From Takakia lepidozioides (taxonomy: Eukaryota > Streptophyta > Takakiopsida > Takakiales > Takakiaceae): a stretch of 64,000 nt of DNA. The notes under the pieces were generated by a model, which was not told the origin of the DNA, did not search any database, and saw only the letters and a list, made by a program, of their open reading frames with translations. This document shows, piece after piece, positions 21,724-34,691 of this stretch (positions are counted from its first letter, which is position 1; each line of letters starts with the position of its first letter). The translations under genes and the position numbers were made by a program. Location: NCBI GenBank assembly GCA_030704615.1, contig CM060731.1, forward strand, positions 78,904,756 through 78,968,755. Reading direction: 5' to 3'.

Positions 21724-24700
21724 ATGGCGACAATTGGCACCAAAAATGTTCAAGCGAAGCTTGTAGGTTCTTTACTAAATGGAATCTGTTGCAAATGTAC
21801 ATGGATTTCTGGTTTTGCAGAGATTTTTCCAAGCTAGATGAATTAGACGGACCGTCCTGAATAGAGGGATGAGCGGTAAGTTGTCCACGGACGAACAGAC
21901 GTGGTGTAGTTGGTGAGATTCAAAGGATTTCCCCGTCAACTGCTACCGCCCTTTGACGATGTAGTACCTGGATATCAGAAATGGTTGTTAGAAATTCGGA
22001 TGACCTCTAGTTTTTACAGTTTCTGGTTAGGAGCCAGTTTTTTTGTGAGGGGTTGCATTGAATTCGTATGTAACCCTAGTTTTGTCTCTTGCTGCAATTT
22101 CCTACCCCCCTTTCAATCATACATAGATTGACTGGACCCTTGATCAACCAGCCTTGAGCATTTCTTCCATCAGGAAGGTGGGATCAGATACTCTGCAGTC
22201 TGATGTTTATCTTTTCAAGCCCAATTGTCATGATTAATAGTTGGTCATCGCCCAATAATTCAAGTGGGCATTGGTGGTAGAGTAATTTAAGTGTGCTGGA
22301 ATCGTCCACAAATCCCTTGTCCCTTCCAAGATCGGAGGGCATTACTGTGAAAATCAGTCAGCAAGCCATAATCTTGGTTTGTTGCTGGGAAGCAAGCATT
22401 TTTGGGAGGATGGTTTGTGTCGGTGTTATTTCTGGTGTTCTGTTCATCAATGCCTCCTAACGAGGCATTCCACAATATTTTGTTACTTGCCCTAACCTTC
22501 TAGTTGCATCTACAAAAATAAAAATGAAATCTGCATATGATGCCAAACATGTGTGGCGTACTATGAAAATGAATCATGCTTAGCTGGTACAGTTGTATGG
22601 TGCTACAGGTGCTGCTGGGAGACATGGGAGCAGGAAAGTCTAGCCTTGTCTTGCGGTTTGTGAAAGGCCAATTCTTTGATTTTCAGGTGTGCTTTCTCTC
22701 TCTCCATGCCCCCCGGGATGTTTCTTTTCTGGTCTTTCTCTCAATTCTCATTTACCATTTCATTTCATTTCTCAGTTCTCTAGCAAGAATTTGGAGAAGC
22801 AGAACAAATCATTTTTACACATGATGTCTCACATCATGATCATCTGGTGTCTCACATGATCATCATCTGGAGCCAATGTAGCTCAATACTGCTCTTCCAT
22901 CGTCTCCTCCCCACTTTATGACCAGACCTAGGGCAGGCTCTGTGGCCACAGGCTATGGCAAGCTTGTTCTGAAACATAGTTTGTCTCCCCTGCTACTTTC
23001 GGTGAACTTCCCCACTGGTGTCATCGGCCTAATTGTATTCTGAGCTTGGTTCAAGATGTCAGATAGTACCTACCAGGGTGATCAATTCAGGTAGACAACT
23101 TGCCGGTCATGTTAACAGTCTTTTCAAGTGGGACCGTTACATGTCCAGTCGAAACCCTGTTGGAACATCGGGAACTGGGTTTTCTTGTTCAAATGGGAAG
23201 ATGCCCACCTTCTGTCTCTTAGGGACCTTGATCAATAGTGAGCTATGGGTAGTTTATGAAATGAGATGGTGTCTGACTCTTTGTGTACACAGGAATCGAC
23301 AATTGGTGCAGCATTTCTCACTCAGACATTGGCAGTCAATGAGACAACTGTGAAGTTTGAGATTTGGGACACAGCTGGGCAAGAGAGATATCACAGTCTG
23401 GCACCCATGTATTATCGTGGTGCTGCTGCTGCCATCATTGTTTATGACATAACCAATGCTGTATGTGTCGTCGTCGTTGCTTTCTGTGTATCTTGTTCGT
23501 CCTGTTGTTTTTAATTTATTAAAGCCAGAGAGATGGGGGTGGGGATGGGGATGGGGTTGGGGAAACCGAGGTAGTGAGCATTAATCTTACTTTATTTGTA
23601 CAGGTTAGTCCTGAACTTATGTGTCCAGTCATGACATCATTTTTCCTCTTGTGCTGTGTCATGGTACCTTATTTAATCTCATACCTGCTGAAAGAGTTGT
23701 TGAATGCTGCAGGAGTCATTTGCGCGGGCGAAGAAATGGGTGCAAGAGCTTCAAAAACAAGGTATTGCCACACAATTTCCTATGTTGTCTTGTGGTGTCG
23801 TTTCACTAGGTCTTGTAGATAGCTGTGCACATATTCGTGCAGATGGAGGCTGATCAAGAAAGTTTGATGACTTGCAGGGAATCCAAATCTGGTGATGGCG
23901 CTTGCAGGAAACAAGGCAGATCTATCTCCCAAAAGAAAGATTGAGCCTGAGGTATGAAACAACTTTTTGGAAAGTGTCATAGACTATGAATGTGCTAGAA
24001 ATAGCTTCATTTCTTGTTTGGGAAACCATGTTGAAGCACGCTCTTGAGTGGTCTAATTGTTTGACATGGTTGTGTTTTAGTGCCTAGAATCGAGTCTCAC
24101 CCTGGAGGCCATGTTGAGGCCTGTTTCTGCACCAATCAGTCCTAGAGCGGGTCCCATCTTTTGGTATTTCTATACAACTAGACTGGTCATCACCCAGACC
24201 ATGGTGTTGGACTTGCAGGAGGGTCAGGCATATGCAGAGGAAAACAGGTTGTTTTTCATGGAGACGTCCGCAAAGACTGCTCAGAATGTCAATGAGCTCT
24301 TCTATGAGATTGGTATGACCTCCTCTTCCTCTTGCGACGCTTAAAGGAATTTGCAGCCTTTCTGGTTTGGGCAAACTGTTGGTCAAGCTTTTATGTCACC
24401 ACACAGGGTGAAGAAGGAATGACTTGGTCTGCAGCTCAAAGAGCAGCCCGACCCCTACTTATATGGATATATAGGTAGGTCTGAATTGGCTAGTTATTGT
24501 CTTCCTTTGTTAAAGAAAATTCCCTTAGACTGAGTGGAACACATCAAGCCTTCAGACCGTGTTTGCAAATAATCAAGAGCCTCTTGTGGATTCTTAATGC
24601 TCCATTTTTCTGAAGAATGGTATACTGAGGCTTGCTTTGTGTCTTTCACAGCAAGGAAGCTGCCAAAAGCTCAACCCTCACAGCAGCCTGCAGGGATGGT

Positions 24701-24755
24701 GCTTACGGACAGACCTGCTAATCGACTCACTCAAACGTCTGGGTGTTGCTCTTAA
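21724..24755 (+). CDS. RABF2-type Rab5 small GTPase, copy 1
   Basis: Seven exons: 21724-21762, 22609-22686, 23293-23460, 23713-23761, 23878-23951, 24219-24312, 24652-24755, all with GT..AG introns and consistent phase, giving 201 aa. The product is the plant homologue of Rab5, a GTPase of early/prevacuolar endosomes that controls vacuolar and endocytic traffic. Visible G-motifs: P-loop GDMGAGKSS (exon 2), switch [30 protein letters not shown] (switch II), GNKAD (in place of the usual NKxD) and [14 protein letters not shown] (exon 6, SAK motif). The C-terminus ends SGCCS, a CC motif for double geranylgeranylation, as in RABF2 rather than the N-acylated RABF1/ARA6 type. A second gene at 41.9-45.0 kb has the same exon structure. 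Confidence 0.93.
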
Positions 24756-25500
24756 GGTCTATGCCTGTGGAGGTGATTAAGAGACTGTGCAGCACCAGTC
24801 TGACCACGACAACAGTAAATTCTTTATGCAGAGACACCATGGAGCCCTATACTGTTCAATTGCATGCGCTGGGCTTGATGGGTGGGCTATTAGGCACAAT
24901 TGGGGAGAGGTTCAGAGCCCTGAAGCAGCAGAAAGGAGTTCAGACAGTGGAAATATTTATAGCTGGCAGGTGCCTTCCCTTTTCTTGTTCAGTTTTAACA
25001 GGTCGATGTGTGTATGCATCTATCAATTTGCAGGGTTGGCATATCAGCCCCCTGCTGTGCATAAGACTTATGTACGGGTAGAGATGGAGAGCTACCTGTT
25101 TGTAAAGTTTGATATGGCCAGGTCAAAGCATTTGCTGCTTTGGGATCCAGGACAGCATCTGTATAACGACTATCTGATTTCACTACAAGGATCCCTCACG
25201 TGCAAGACACCATAAGTCCACTGTTGTTACTGAATCTATGACATCCTTGTGAGAGTTTCCATATGTCTTCAGCTAACAACATAGTGCAAGTCGGTACTCC
25301 AGGATGTTTTGAGACTAATGGCCGCACTTTCAAACTACCAGATACACTCCTTGGATACAGTAAGAATGAAAATTGCATTCACTAATAAGCTCGCTTCATC
25401 TCCCCAGGTTCATCATCATCATGAGGTGGCAATGGGAGGTCCAATGGGTTCCATTTCCAAAACCCTAAGCAAACCTTTTGTATACTTCAGTAGCATCACA
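24756..25500. other. 3' flank of Rab5 copy 1
   Basis: No gene recognised. It presumably contains the 3' untranslated region of the Rab5 transcript. Confidence 0.4.
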
Positions 25501-25504
25501 TAAC

Positions 25505-26564
25505 TCAGGTAAATGGGGGATACCAAACCATTCCCATCACCACCTGTGCTCCATCGGTTCTGGAGTCATAGACCTCAATTACTGAACTCTTTGAGCCACC
25601 AGACCCTCCTACAATCACTGTGTAATTCTTAGTATGGCTATCCATCATCTCTGAACTGTGGGGAACTTCCTGATACAGTTGAGGCACGGGAGGGAGTTCC
25701 CGCCACACTTCTGAGAACAATTTCTCAAAAAGTCTTCCACTAATCAGATCCACTTCATACTGTCCATCTTTATACAACTGCTCCGTCTCCTCATAGTAAA
25801 AACCGTCCTTTGCAAGAGACCCTCCTCAAACGTTGTTGTGTCTCTTCCGAAACGCACATGTCATCTTCTACGTCCTCTAACAACTTCTCTTTTGCTTACA
25901 ACTGGGCGCGGGGTCAATGGCCACAAGGCTACGGCCAACACCGTCTTATGAGTACATTCTTTTGCACAACTGCAAGCACCACCGAGCGAGCCTGTGCTTG
26001 CAATGCCATGGTCTACCTGTACAGTATCCATTGCAAAACCCCTTCACTCTCCCAACAACGAACCACCGCATGCATGACTGTAGCTTCACGATGTAAACAC
26101 ATGCATTTTGCTCTTCTCCAGGTGGAGGAAGGTGAGGGTGTGCTCAACACCTTTCCGACCAACATGTCGATTTGGCTTCATAAATCCAGACCCTCATGTG
26201 CCAAATGAAATGTAGAAAAGACAGCCCGGGATTGGGCCATAAACAAGTCGGATTTCTCACTTTTTTGTTTCATGAGCTATGCAATGTGCAACCCAGAAAC
26301 AAACCGACTAATTCCATTGTGCCCTTCAAATGTGAAGAGCCTCTCTAGTTCTTCAGACAAGTTTGAATGGAGTCTGACCCCCACAATTGGAATGTCAGCA
26401 AATAAAAGCTTTGAAAGCCTCTCCAGCTCTTGTGGTAAGTCGAATGAACAGGAGTCATTTGTACAGTGGTGACACACACAGTATTCCCCAATTGTTGGAG
26501 GAGGGGTGCACCATCTAGTCTCTTCATCCCTACTTTTCCTTGCAATCTGCCAACAGATCCTCAA
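25505..26564 (-). pseudogene. degraded gene remnant with a kelch-like repeat
   Basis: The minus strand has two protein-like blocks. One at 26470-26280 reads ELERLSKLLFADIPIVGV then LSEELERLFTFEG. The other, at 25830-25505, reads LAKDGFYYEETEQLY, DLISGRLFEKLFSEVWRELP and YTVIVGGSGGSKSSVIEVYD. The last part resembles a kelch strand (GG followed by an EVYD-type end), so the source could be an F-box/kelch gene. Frame breaks lie between the blocks. I would not assign a function. Confidence 0.3.
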
Positions 26565-26753
26565 ATCTTGACAGCTGACTGTTCAACGATCATATGGATT
26601 GTGATCACTGTCTCTCGACTGCTCAAAAACAGTGGGGTACTGACGATCCCGTTCAATGACAAGTCGTTTCTTTCACTTAACTCTTTGCTTGAAAATCAGA
26701 AGATAAACTTCTCCATCCTCCAGTTTGCACTTCTTTCATATCTGTCGCTTGTT

Positions 26754-29429
26754 TCACCAGTAATCCCCACAAGAACAAACCCCAGCTTGGAAGTGGTGAA
26801 ATCTGTTTGCATCCCGTACAACGACTTCTCGCCCAACAATCTTTGAGATGAATTTGGTGGCAGTGTGACAGTCACCACACACCCGAAGGTTCTTGATGAT
26901 GCGGATAGGCATCCCAGGGGGCAAGCTGATGAGCCCAAAAGCGATAGCCAGCTTCTCACTGTGGTAGCAAAGAGAAATTGCCTTCTGCTCCTCCTCGACA
27001 TCATGCAGTACAAAGCTTGTGTCAGGCACATACCCAGCATCCTTCATCTGCCCATACAATCTCTTCAGCTCAGAATGAATTTCCTTAATTTGTGGATGCA
27101 ACTTGTCTTCCACAACAAATGTATGCACCTGGTTGTGGACCTCAATGCAGCTGTACCCTGGCTCCTTAATGACACCTCTGTCCTCCATCATTTTTCTCAC
27201 CTTTGCTTTATCGTCCCACCTCCCAGCTGCGGCATAGATATTCGACAGCAACACATATGCTGCGGCATCCTGTGGATTGCACTTTAGGAGGCATTTTGCT
27301 GCATGTTCTGCTAGCTTCACATCCCCATGGATCCTGCAAGCAGCAAGCAAGGCCCCCCACACTGGTGCACCTGGTTCAATCGGCATCTTGTTAATCAATT
27401 CCGCTGCCTCATCCAGTCGCCCTGCACGGCCAAGAAGGTCCACAATGCAGCCAAAGTGTTCCACAGCAGGAGTGAGGAAATAATCTTGACTCATGGAATC
27501 AAAGTAGTGACAGCCTTCATCCACTAGGCCCACATGGCTACAGGCAGAGAGGATAGATATGAAGGTGATACCATCCGGCTTCAAGCCCTTCTTCTGCATT
27601 TGTTCAAATAGTTGGAGGGCTTCTCTACTAAACCCATTCTGAGCATATCCTGTGATCAGCACACTCCATGAGACCATATCTCGTCTCACCATATTGTCAA
27701 ACACTTGACGTGCATCTTTGACACTACCACATTTAGCATACATGTCAACAAGTGAATTGTCCATAATGATATCAGGTGCAATTCTGCTCTTGATGATGTC
27801 AGCATGGATCTCCTTTCCTTTTTCAATGGCTCCTAGGCTGGCACACGCGTTAAGAACACAAGTGAAAGTGACCTTGTCAGGCATCACCCCCTCCTGTGGC
27901 ATTTGCTCGTAGAGCTCATATGCCTCCCTTCCAAACCCATGGTGAACATATCCTCCAATCATTGCACTCCATGAGACCACATTTCGTTGAGCCATATTGT
28001 CAAATACTTGACGTGCATCCTTCATGCTCCCACATTTGGCATACATGTCAACAAGGGTATTCTCTAAATTAACATATGATGCAATTCCAGCTCTCATGAT
28101 GTCAGCATGGACATCTTTGCCCTTTTCTAGGTCTCCTAGGATGGCACAGGCATTTAGAACGCATAGGAACGTGACCCTGTCAGGTATTACCCCTTCCTGT
28201 TGCATCAGCTCGTAGATCTCCAATGCCTCCCTACCACACCCATGCTGAGCATATCCCCCGATCATTGCACTCCATGAGACAACATTTCGTTGAGCCATAT
28301 TATTGAACACTTTGTGTGCATCCTTCATGCTCCCACATTTGGCATACATGTCAACAAGTGTATTCTCCAGATTAATGTATGGGGCAATTCCAGCTTTCAT
28401 GATGTCAGCATGGACCTGTTTGCCCTTCTCCAGGGCACCTAGGCTGGCACAGGCATTTAGAACGGAAATGAACGTGACTCTGTTGGGCCTCACCCCTTCC
28501 CGTTGCATTTGTTCATAGATCTCCAAGGCCTCCTTTCCGCACCCATGCTGAGCATATCCTCCGATCATGGCACTCCAGGAGAACACATCTCGTTTAGCTA
28601 TGTTGTCTAATACTTGACGTGCACACCTCATGCTCCCACATTTTGCATACATGTCGACAAGGGTATTCTGCAGAATGATATCTGGTGCAATTCCAGCTTT
28701 GATGATGTCGACATGGACCTCTTTGCCCTTTTGTAGGGCCCCTAGGCTGGCACACGCATTAAGAACACCAGTGAATGTGATCCTATCAGGCATGACCCCT
28801 TGCTGTTGCATCTGCTCATAGATTTCAAAAGTTTCCCTACCACATCCATGCTTGGCATATCCTGATATCATTGTATTCCATGTAAACATATCTCGTTCAG
28901 TCATTCTATCAAACACATGGCGTGCATCCACCACCCTCCCACACTTAGCATACATGTTGACAAGGGAGTTTAGTACATGGATGTTTGCCTTGAATCCACT
29001 TCTTATAATATGGGCGTGCACCTGCTTTCCCTCTGCTAGGCCCTTCAGGTTGATGCACTCCTGCAAGATACAGATATAAGTATTGGAGTCTACCTGAAGA
29101 CCTCCTTGGTTCAAAATATGCAATGCATCTTTCAATCGTCCTGCCTGGCATAGTGTCCTCACATCTCCACAAGAGCCACAAGAGTTCATTTCGATTCCCC
29201 CTCTTGCCCCTCTCTCAAAAGCAGTGGTTACATTGGAAGTGCCACCTCTGCTGCCAGTCTGATGTCCAACAGACAACTGTGTCCTTACATCCCCACAAGT
29301 GCCACAAGAGTTGTTGTCATTTTCCGCTCTTGCCCCTCTTTCAACAACAGCGGTGATGGTGGAGGAGCCACCCCAGCTGCCAGTCTGATGTCCAACAACA
29401 AACAAATGTGCCTGCTTCTGCCCTGTCAT
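26754..29429 (-). CDS. PPR-DYW protein, organelle RNA editing factor
   Basis: An intact, intron-less frame of 891 aa from the ATG at 29429. PPR-DYW proteins bind organelle transcripts through PLS repeats and convert specific cytidines to uridines with the C-terminal DYW deaminase domain. Seen here: five S-type repeats each opening with (N/D)MYAKCG, with the L and P repeats between them; the E/E+ region ([37 protein letters not shown]); and the DYW domain with [10 protein letters not shown] (catalytic H-x-E), [10 protein letters not shown] (zinc C-x-x-C) and the exact terminal CSCGDYW. The N-terminus (about residues 10-95) is a tandem duplication of a block with VGHQTGS, ERGAR and SCG.CGDVRT. 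No clear targeting peptide can be read by eye. It is the paralog of the plus-strand gene at 32751. Confidence 0.93.
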   Translation of the reverse strand: MTGQKQAHLFVVGHQTGSWGGSSTITAVVERGARAENDNNSCGTCGDVRTQLSVGHQTGSRGGTSNVTTAFERGARGGIEMNSCGSCGDVRTLCQAGRLKDALHILNQGGLQVDSNTYICILQECINLKGLAEGKQVHAHIIRSGFKANIHVLNSLVNMYAKCGRVVDARHVFDRMTERDMFTWNTMISGYAKHGCGRETFEIYEQMQQQGVMPDRITFTGVLNACASLGALQKGKEVHVDIIKAGIAPDIILQNTLVDMYAKCGSMRCARQVLDNIAKRDVFSWSAMIGGYAQHGCGKEALEIYEQMQREGVRPNRVTFISVLNACASLGALEKGKQVHADIMKAGIAPYINLENTLVDMYAKCGSMKDAHKVFNNMAQRNVVSWSAMIGGYAQHGCGREALEIYELMQQEGVIPDRVTFLCVLNACAILGDLEKGKDVHADIMRAGIASYVNLENTLVDMYAKCGSMKDARQVFDNMAQRNVVSWSAMIGGYVHHGFGREAYELYEQMPQEGVMPDKVTFTCVLNACASLGAIEKGKEIHADIIKSRIAPDIIMDNSLVDMYAKCGSVKDARQVFDNMVRRDMVSWSVLITGYAQNGFSREALQLFEQMQKKGLKPDGITFISILSACSHVGLVDEGCHYFDSMSQDYFLTPAVEHFGCIVDLLGRAGRLDEAAELINKMPIEPGAPVWGALLAACRIHGDVKLAEHAAKCLLKCNPQDAAAYVLLSNIYAAAGRWDDKAKVRKMMEDRGVIKEPGYSCIEVHNQVHTFVVEDKLHPQIKEIHSELKRLYGQMKDAGYVPDTSFVLHDVEEEQKAISLCYHSEKLAIAFGLISLPPGMPIRIIKNLRVCGDCHTATKFISKIVGREVVVRDANRFHHFQAGVCSCGDYW

Positions 29430-30115
29430 CCTGCATCAAAACCTTCCATGACAAAACCTTACCCTCAAATTTACACGAAATATCTCATAGCTCATGGATA
29501 CACTGCACAAGAACCAGTTGCTGGCGACATATTAACATGTTTAACAATGTACGGTGGCAGGGCTAGAACACTACCAGCTAACCTAGTGGCCTCTCTCATC
29601 AACTTCAGTTGTGTACTTTCAGGAAAATATGTCTGTCTGAATCATCATAATTAAAACAATACCCGCTGTATTCTCGGGCTAGAGCTCCATAGTGTACATC
29701 GATATTAGAACCATCACCAAATTCTGATTGACCTTGCATCATGGCAGCCAACTCTGCTTTCACCCAAGGAGGGTTCAACCAACCCTCAATCCAGAGCACC
29801 TCCTTTGTGCACTTGTGTCTAAAGTCTGGTAATCTTGGACCTTTCTGTCATGACAACCCCTGAGCAGCTCAGTGGTCATGCCTTCCAACAAAGCCACAAG
29901 CAGCTTCCAGATGACACGGACCCACAATCTACTTGCCGTACCAAGGAGATGAAGAATAAGAACACCCAACTGATGCCAACGGTACACATCATTAATGTCA
30001 TTAATTTAAGCAAGCAGAGAAAAGCACTCCTTGAAAATTTCTACACCTTGGATGCAGACGGCCTCACCTTACCAAACCTGTTGTCCCACCACTGTGATGG
30101 ATCTGAGAAGAAATT
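29430..30115 (-). repeat. 5' flank of the first PPR gene, homologous to that of the second (inverted duplication)
   Basis: Read on the minus strand, this flank contains blocks matching the plus-strand flank of the second PPR gene at 32045-32740. The translated traces are IEGWLNPPWVKAELAAMMQG here against IEGWSNPSLVTVELAAMIQG there, and RKVQDYQTLD against RKVQDHQTSD. The nucleotides around CAGTGGTGG(G/A)ACAACAGG (30095-30079) are also shared. It may hold a conserved leader exon or uORF, or simply mark the extent of the gene duplication. Confidence 0.6.
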
Positions 30116-32044
30116 CTGCCAGAGATGTTCTGTGATCATTGCTTGACCTGTGCAAAAGAACTGCAAGAACATGAGAATATTGCCGGTTTCCAACTGCCTC
30201 CGTCAGTTGACATTTACTAGTGCTTAGATCCTTTAGCAGCTCAATTGAGCTGGGCACATTGAGCAATTGAAACTAGGTTTCCACAAAATTTCCTCTCCCT
30301 CTCTCATATGCTATTCGGGCTTGAATGAGAGTATATAGGTTGTGAGCTTTCTTTCTTTCCTACATTCTTTCTGTCCTTTTGTCAAGTAATGTGTGAATGG
30401 CAATGCAATCACAAGGCACATAGTTCACACCTGTGTCAATTGGGGGCTACAGCAGCAGTGCTAGAAGTAAAATAACCCTTCACACGAAAGAGTCAAGAGT
30501 ACATCTCTCTCTGCACTTGTCCATCCATCTCGCTACTTCAGGATGACCATAGCGATGTGTGTGGCACATCTGAAGTAACTAGTCGTATACGTTCAGACTG
30601 AGCTTGCACCTTTTGGAACTTGCAGCGGAATCTCCTGGGCTATGGCCGAGCCCTGTCATAGCTTTCACCCTTAGGAACGTAGTGGGTAATCCCCACAAAA
30701 CGGTACCCCAGAGTGGCTACGGATGCACACAAGCCATGTCAATAAATAGCTCTTTCCCAGAAGAAAAATATGCCCAAAGTTTTGAAAAGATGCCGGAGCT
30801 GATGGAAGTAGATAAAGTGTGTCGATTACACTCATCAGGTTCCTCGGATCCACACATTGCAGAGACCCAACAAGACAAGCAACGAATTATGTGTCTGTAC
30901 CTTTCTTCGGATGCCCCGCAGGATGAGGAGACGTCAAAGCCATCACTTCCAGGGGTCTTGTGCCGCGCAATGCCAAGCTGGATGCCCATTTCAGCTCCAT
31001 AGCCTGGCCCTTCAGTCTGCTGTTTGGTTTCAAGCCCCCCGCCCATTCACCGGACGAACCGGAGAGTGCTTTGGGAATGGCCTCCACCTGCGCGATCAGG
31101 AGAGCGCCTAAGCACGCTGCCACCCCTGCTTCTAACACTAATCTAATCGATAAGGGTGAAGTCCTCGGCTGAGCTCAGTCCTCCTCATCTTGCTCCTCTG
31201 CAGCGTAATTGCAGCAGGCTGACCACAATTGTAACATACAACAGATAATGTTTTGAATTCATTTCAAATTGAGAGGGTCCACGCTTAAGCTCTAGATTGT
31301 TAGGTGCAGTATGTTGAGCTCACTACTCAATGTGTAGGCTAGTTACCATAGCTCGGACACGCATTTGGGTGTCTCTCTGTAGCAGTGCAGGGCCACACTT
31401 GCCTGGGGAATGGCTGATACGTAGGGAATGGGTACGTTTTCCTAATTCGACTAGAATGAAGGGCATCACTACAGAGGCTCTTCACATCGGGAGTTTGCCT
31501 AATCCACTTGTTGACAAGAAGATTGAAGGGCGCAGTGATACCGTTAGCCTATCTGGGGTAGCAGTTTCACAAACAATTCTTAAAAGTATTAGTTCAAATA
31601 GGAAAGCATTCAAATCAAGCAGATAGCATGACTCTGTATGATGTCGCTGGGAGTACTTGCAAATCAAGAGACATTCTGAAGTCTTACCCAGTTTGTGACA
31701 ATGACACATTCAAAAATAGCAATTTTGTTCTTGATGACACCCTAGGATTGAATATTTGAACTGTGAATGTTGGATGCTGCAAGACAATAAGATTTCTTTC
31801 ACCTCGTCAGTGACATACACCCACAGGAAGGCCCATAAGTACAACACAGTAGAGCCACAATGAGCGGAAGCAAGAAGAGAGAGAGGGAAATGAAAAAACT
31901 TTATAGAGAGAGACCAGGTAGGAGCTGCTAAGGATTTGTGCTTAAGCACTAGCCTTCTAAATAGAGAGTGAAGCAAATAGCATCTGGCAAAGTTATCACG
32001 TTCTGGCATTTCTTGAGTGCAGGTAAAACTATGAGCATAGAATG
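30116..32044. other. spacer between the two divergent PPR genes
   Basis: About 1.9 kb of sequence unique in this window, without a supported gene. A few open frames of up to about 130 codons exist on the plus strand near 30.6-31.6 kb but show no recognisable domain. Confidence 0.4.
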
Positions 32045-32750
32045 GCTCTGGCAGGAGTTCGATCCATCGCAGTGGTGGAACAACAGGCTCGTAAGGTGAG
32101 AGTCTTCACTTAGGACTTCAAAGAGTCTGTTGAGGAGCTGTGATGAAGCTGGCATGGTGATGAGTTGTAGACTAGATTTGTGTCTTCAGTTGCTTGGATT
32201 CTCTCTTTGTCACACAAAAAGTCAGCAAAAGCATTTCTAACTGGTGCTATAGTAGGTGGTTCTTCCTGTTAACAGGCATGAAGATAGGTTGTTCAAAGTT
32301 GTGCCCTGCTCTTTGAAAGATGCTTGGAGCTATGCAATGTTGTGGTGGAATGAAGGCATGGGCCACTGGTTGTTTCACAGAAAAGTCCAAGATCACCAGA
32401 CTTCAGACATATGCACAGAAAGGAGGTCCTTTGCATTGAGGGCTGGTCAAACCCTTCGCTGGTGACAGTAGAGCTAGCTGCCATGATACAAGGTGGAGCA
32501 CAATCTTTTGATGGTTCTAATGTCGATGTACAATGTGGAGCTAAAGGCCGAGAATACAACGGGTATTGTTTTGATGATAAATTTGGGGTTTCAACCCAAA
32601 CAGATAGAATTGGTAGAATATTTTGGAAAGTAGATGATTGCAGTACCTGCTCCTATTTAACAAGGATCCTACCTCATGAAGAGACTATTATTTTGTAAAC
32701 TATCTGGGACAAGAGAGTTGTGACTTGAATTGTACAGGTCTGTATGCAGG
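32045..32750 (+). repeat. 5' flank of the second PPR gene, homologous to that of the first
   Basis: Inverted counterpart of 29430-30115. It begins with a short open stretch (ATGGCTCTGGCAGG.. to a GTAAGG donor near 32089) and has an acceptor-like ATTGTACAG at 32728-32736, just before the PPR start codon. This allows a leader intron, which is inference. Confidence 0.5.
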
Positions 32751-34691
32751 ATGGCAGGCTCAAGTCAGGCACCGTTGTATTCTGGACATCTGACTAAAAG
32801 CAAGGGCAACACTTGCACCATCACCACTGCTGCTGAAAGAGGATCAACACAGGGAGTCAAATTGAACTCTTCCAGAACTTGTTGGGATGTGCGGACACTG
32901 TGTAAGGCAGGACGAGTGAAAGATGCACTCCACATTTTGAACCAACGAGGCATTCAGGTAGACGCCAATACTTATGTCTGCGTCTTGTGGGAGTGCATCA
33001 GCATAAAAGGTCTTGCAGAGGGTAAACAGGTGCATGCCCAGATCATCCAAAGTGGATTCAGACCAAACATCTTCCTATTCAACACCCTGGTCAACATGTA
33101 TGCCAAGTGTGGGAGTGTGGCAGATGCACGCCAAGTGTTTGACAAAATGCCTGGACGAGATATGTTTTCATGGAATATGATGTTAGCAGCATATGCAAAG
33201 CCTGGGTGTGGTAAAGAGGCTTTTGAGCTCTATGAGCAAATGCAACGAGAAGGAGTGAAACCTGACAGGGTAACACATACTTGCATTCTCACTGTTTGTG
33301 CAAGTCAAGGAGCGTTGGGAAAGGGCAAAGAGGTCCACACTGACATCATTACTCGTGGAATTGCACCAGACACCATGCTGGAGAATAGCCTTGTTGACAT
33401 GTATGCCAAATGTGGGAGCATGAAGGATGCACGTCAAGTGTTTGACAATATGGCTAAACGAGATGTGTTCACATGGAGTACGATGATTGCAGGATATGCT
33501 CAGCATGGTTGTGGTACTGAGGCTTTCGAGCTCTATAAGCAAATGCAGCTGGAGGGAATAACACCGGACAGAGTGGCGTTTATCTGTGTTCTCAATGCAT
33601 GTGCCAATCTAGAAGCCCTCGAAAAGGGCAAGGGCGTCCACACTGACATAGTGAAATCTGGAGTTGCGTCATATATCAATCTGGAGAATGCACTTGTTAA
33701 CATGTATGCCAAATGTGGGAGCGTCAAGGAGGCACGCGAAGTATTTAACAACATGGCTGAACGGAATTTGATCACATGGAATGCCATGATTGCAGGATAT
33801 TCTCAGCATGGGCGTGGCAAGGAGGCTCTCCAACTATTTGAACGATTGCAAAGAGAAGGCTTGAGGCCAGATGGTATCACCTTTATATCACTTCTGTCTG
33901 CATGCAGTCATGTGGGCCTACTAGATGAAGGGCGTCATTACTTTTATTCCATGAGTCAAGATTATGGGCTCACTCATACGATGGAGCATTTTGGTTGCAT
34001 GGTGGACCTTCTTGGCCGTGCAGGACAATTGATTGAGGCAGAGGACTTCATTAACAAAATGCCCATTGAAGCAGATGTTTTGGTGTGGGGGGCCTTGCTT
34101 GGTGCCTGCAGAATTCATAGCAATGTGGAACTAGCAGAACATGCTGCACTATGCCTTCTCAAGAGGGATCCACAGAACGCTGCGGCCCATGTTTTGCTGT
34201 CAAACATCTATGCTGCAGCTGGCAGGTGGGACGATAAAGCAAAGCTAAGGAAAATGATGGGGAACGTAGGTCTCAGAAAGGAGCCTGGATGCAGCTGCAT
34301 TGAGGTTGACAACCAGGTGCATACATTCATCGTCGAAGACAAAACCCATCCACAAATTGAGGAAATCCTTGCTGAGCTGAAGAGACTGTTTGGGCTAATG
34401 AAGGAGGCTGGGTATGTGCCTGACACACGCTTTGTATTGCATGATGTGGAGGAGGAGCGAAAGGAAATTTCTCTTTGCCATCACAGTGAGAAGCTGGCAA
34501 TTGCTTTTGGGCTCATCAGCACACCCCCGGGGAAGTGTATCCGCATCATCAAGAATCTTCGGGTGTGTGGTGATTGCCACACTGCCACCAAGTTTATCTC
34601 GAAGATTGTTCAGCGAGAGGTGGTTGTCCGGGATGCCAACCGCTTTCACCACTTCGAAGATGGTGTTTGTTCTTGTGGGGATTACTGGTGA
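32751..34691 (+). CDS. PPR-DYW protein, second paralog
   Basis: An intact intron-less frame. I place the start at the ATG at 32751 ([13 protein letters not shown]), giving 646 aa; an upstream in-frame TTG at 32730 is unlikely to be used. Domains: a short N-terminus, one degenerate repeat ([19 protein letters not shown]), three S-type repeats opening with (N/D)MYAKCGS and interleaved P and L repeats, an E/E+ region ([36 protein letters not shown]) and a full DYW domain ([20 protein letters not shown], terminal CSCGDYW). The deaminase residues H-x-E and C-x-x-C are intact, so it should be catalytically competent in organelle C-to-U editing. It differs from the first paralog by lacking two PLS triplets and the N-terminal duplication. 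Confidence 0.93.
   Translation: MAGSSQAPLYSGHLTKSKGNTCTITTAAERGSTQGVKLNSSRTCWDVRTLCKAGRVKDALHILNQRGIQVDANTYVCVLWECISIKGLAEGKQVHAQIIQSGFRPNIFLFNTLVNMYAKCGSVADARQVFDKMPGRDMFSWNMMLAAYAKPGCGKEAFELYEQMQREGVKPDRVTHTCILTVCASQGALGKGKEVHTDIITRGIAPDTMLENSLVDMYAKCGSMKDARQVFDNMAKRDVFTWSTMIAGYAQHGCGTEAFELYKQMQLEGITPDRVAFICVLNACANLEALEKGKGVHTDIVKSGVASYINLENALVNMYAKCGSVKEAREVFNNMAERNLITWNAMIAGYSQHGRGKEALQLFERLQREGLRPDGITFISLLSACSHVGLLDEGRHYFYSMSQDYGLTHTMEHFGCMVDLLGRAGQLIEAEDFINKMPIEADVLVWGALLGACRIHSNVELAEHAALCLLKRDPQNAAAHVLLSNIYAAAGRWDDKAKLRKMMGNVGLRKEPGCSCIEVDNQVHTFIVEDKTHPQIEEILAELKRLFGLMKEAGYVPDTRFVLHDVEEERKEISLCHHSEKLAIAFGLISTPPGKCIRIIKNLRVCGDCHTATKFISKIVQREVVVRDANRFHHFEDGVCSCGDYW

Noticed and set aside
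27718-29079. series of 60-75-codon plus-strand frames with similar sequences
   Set aside because: They are antisense images of the repeated PPR motifs, which is why they resemble one another.
30604-31626. open frames of 98-132 codons between the PPR genes
   Set aside because: No homology inside the window, no domain, no splice context; not distinguishable from chance.
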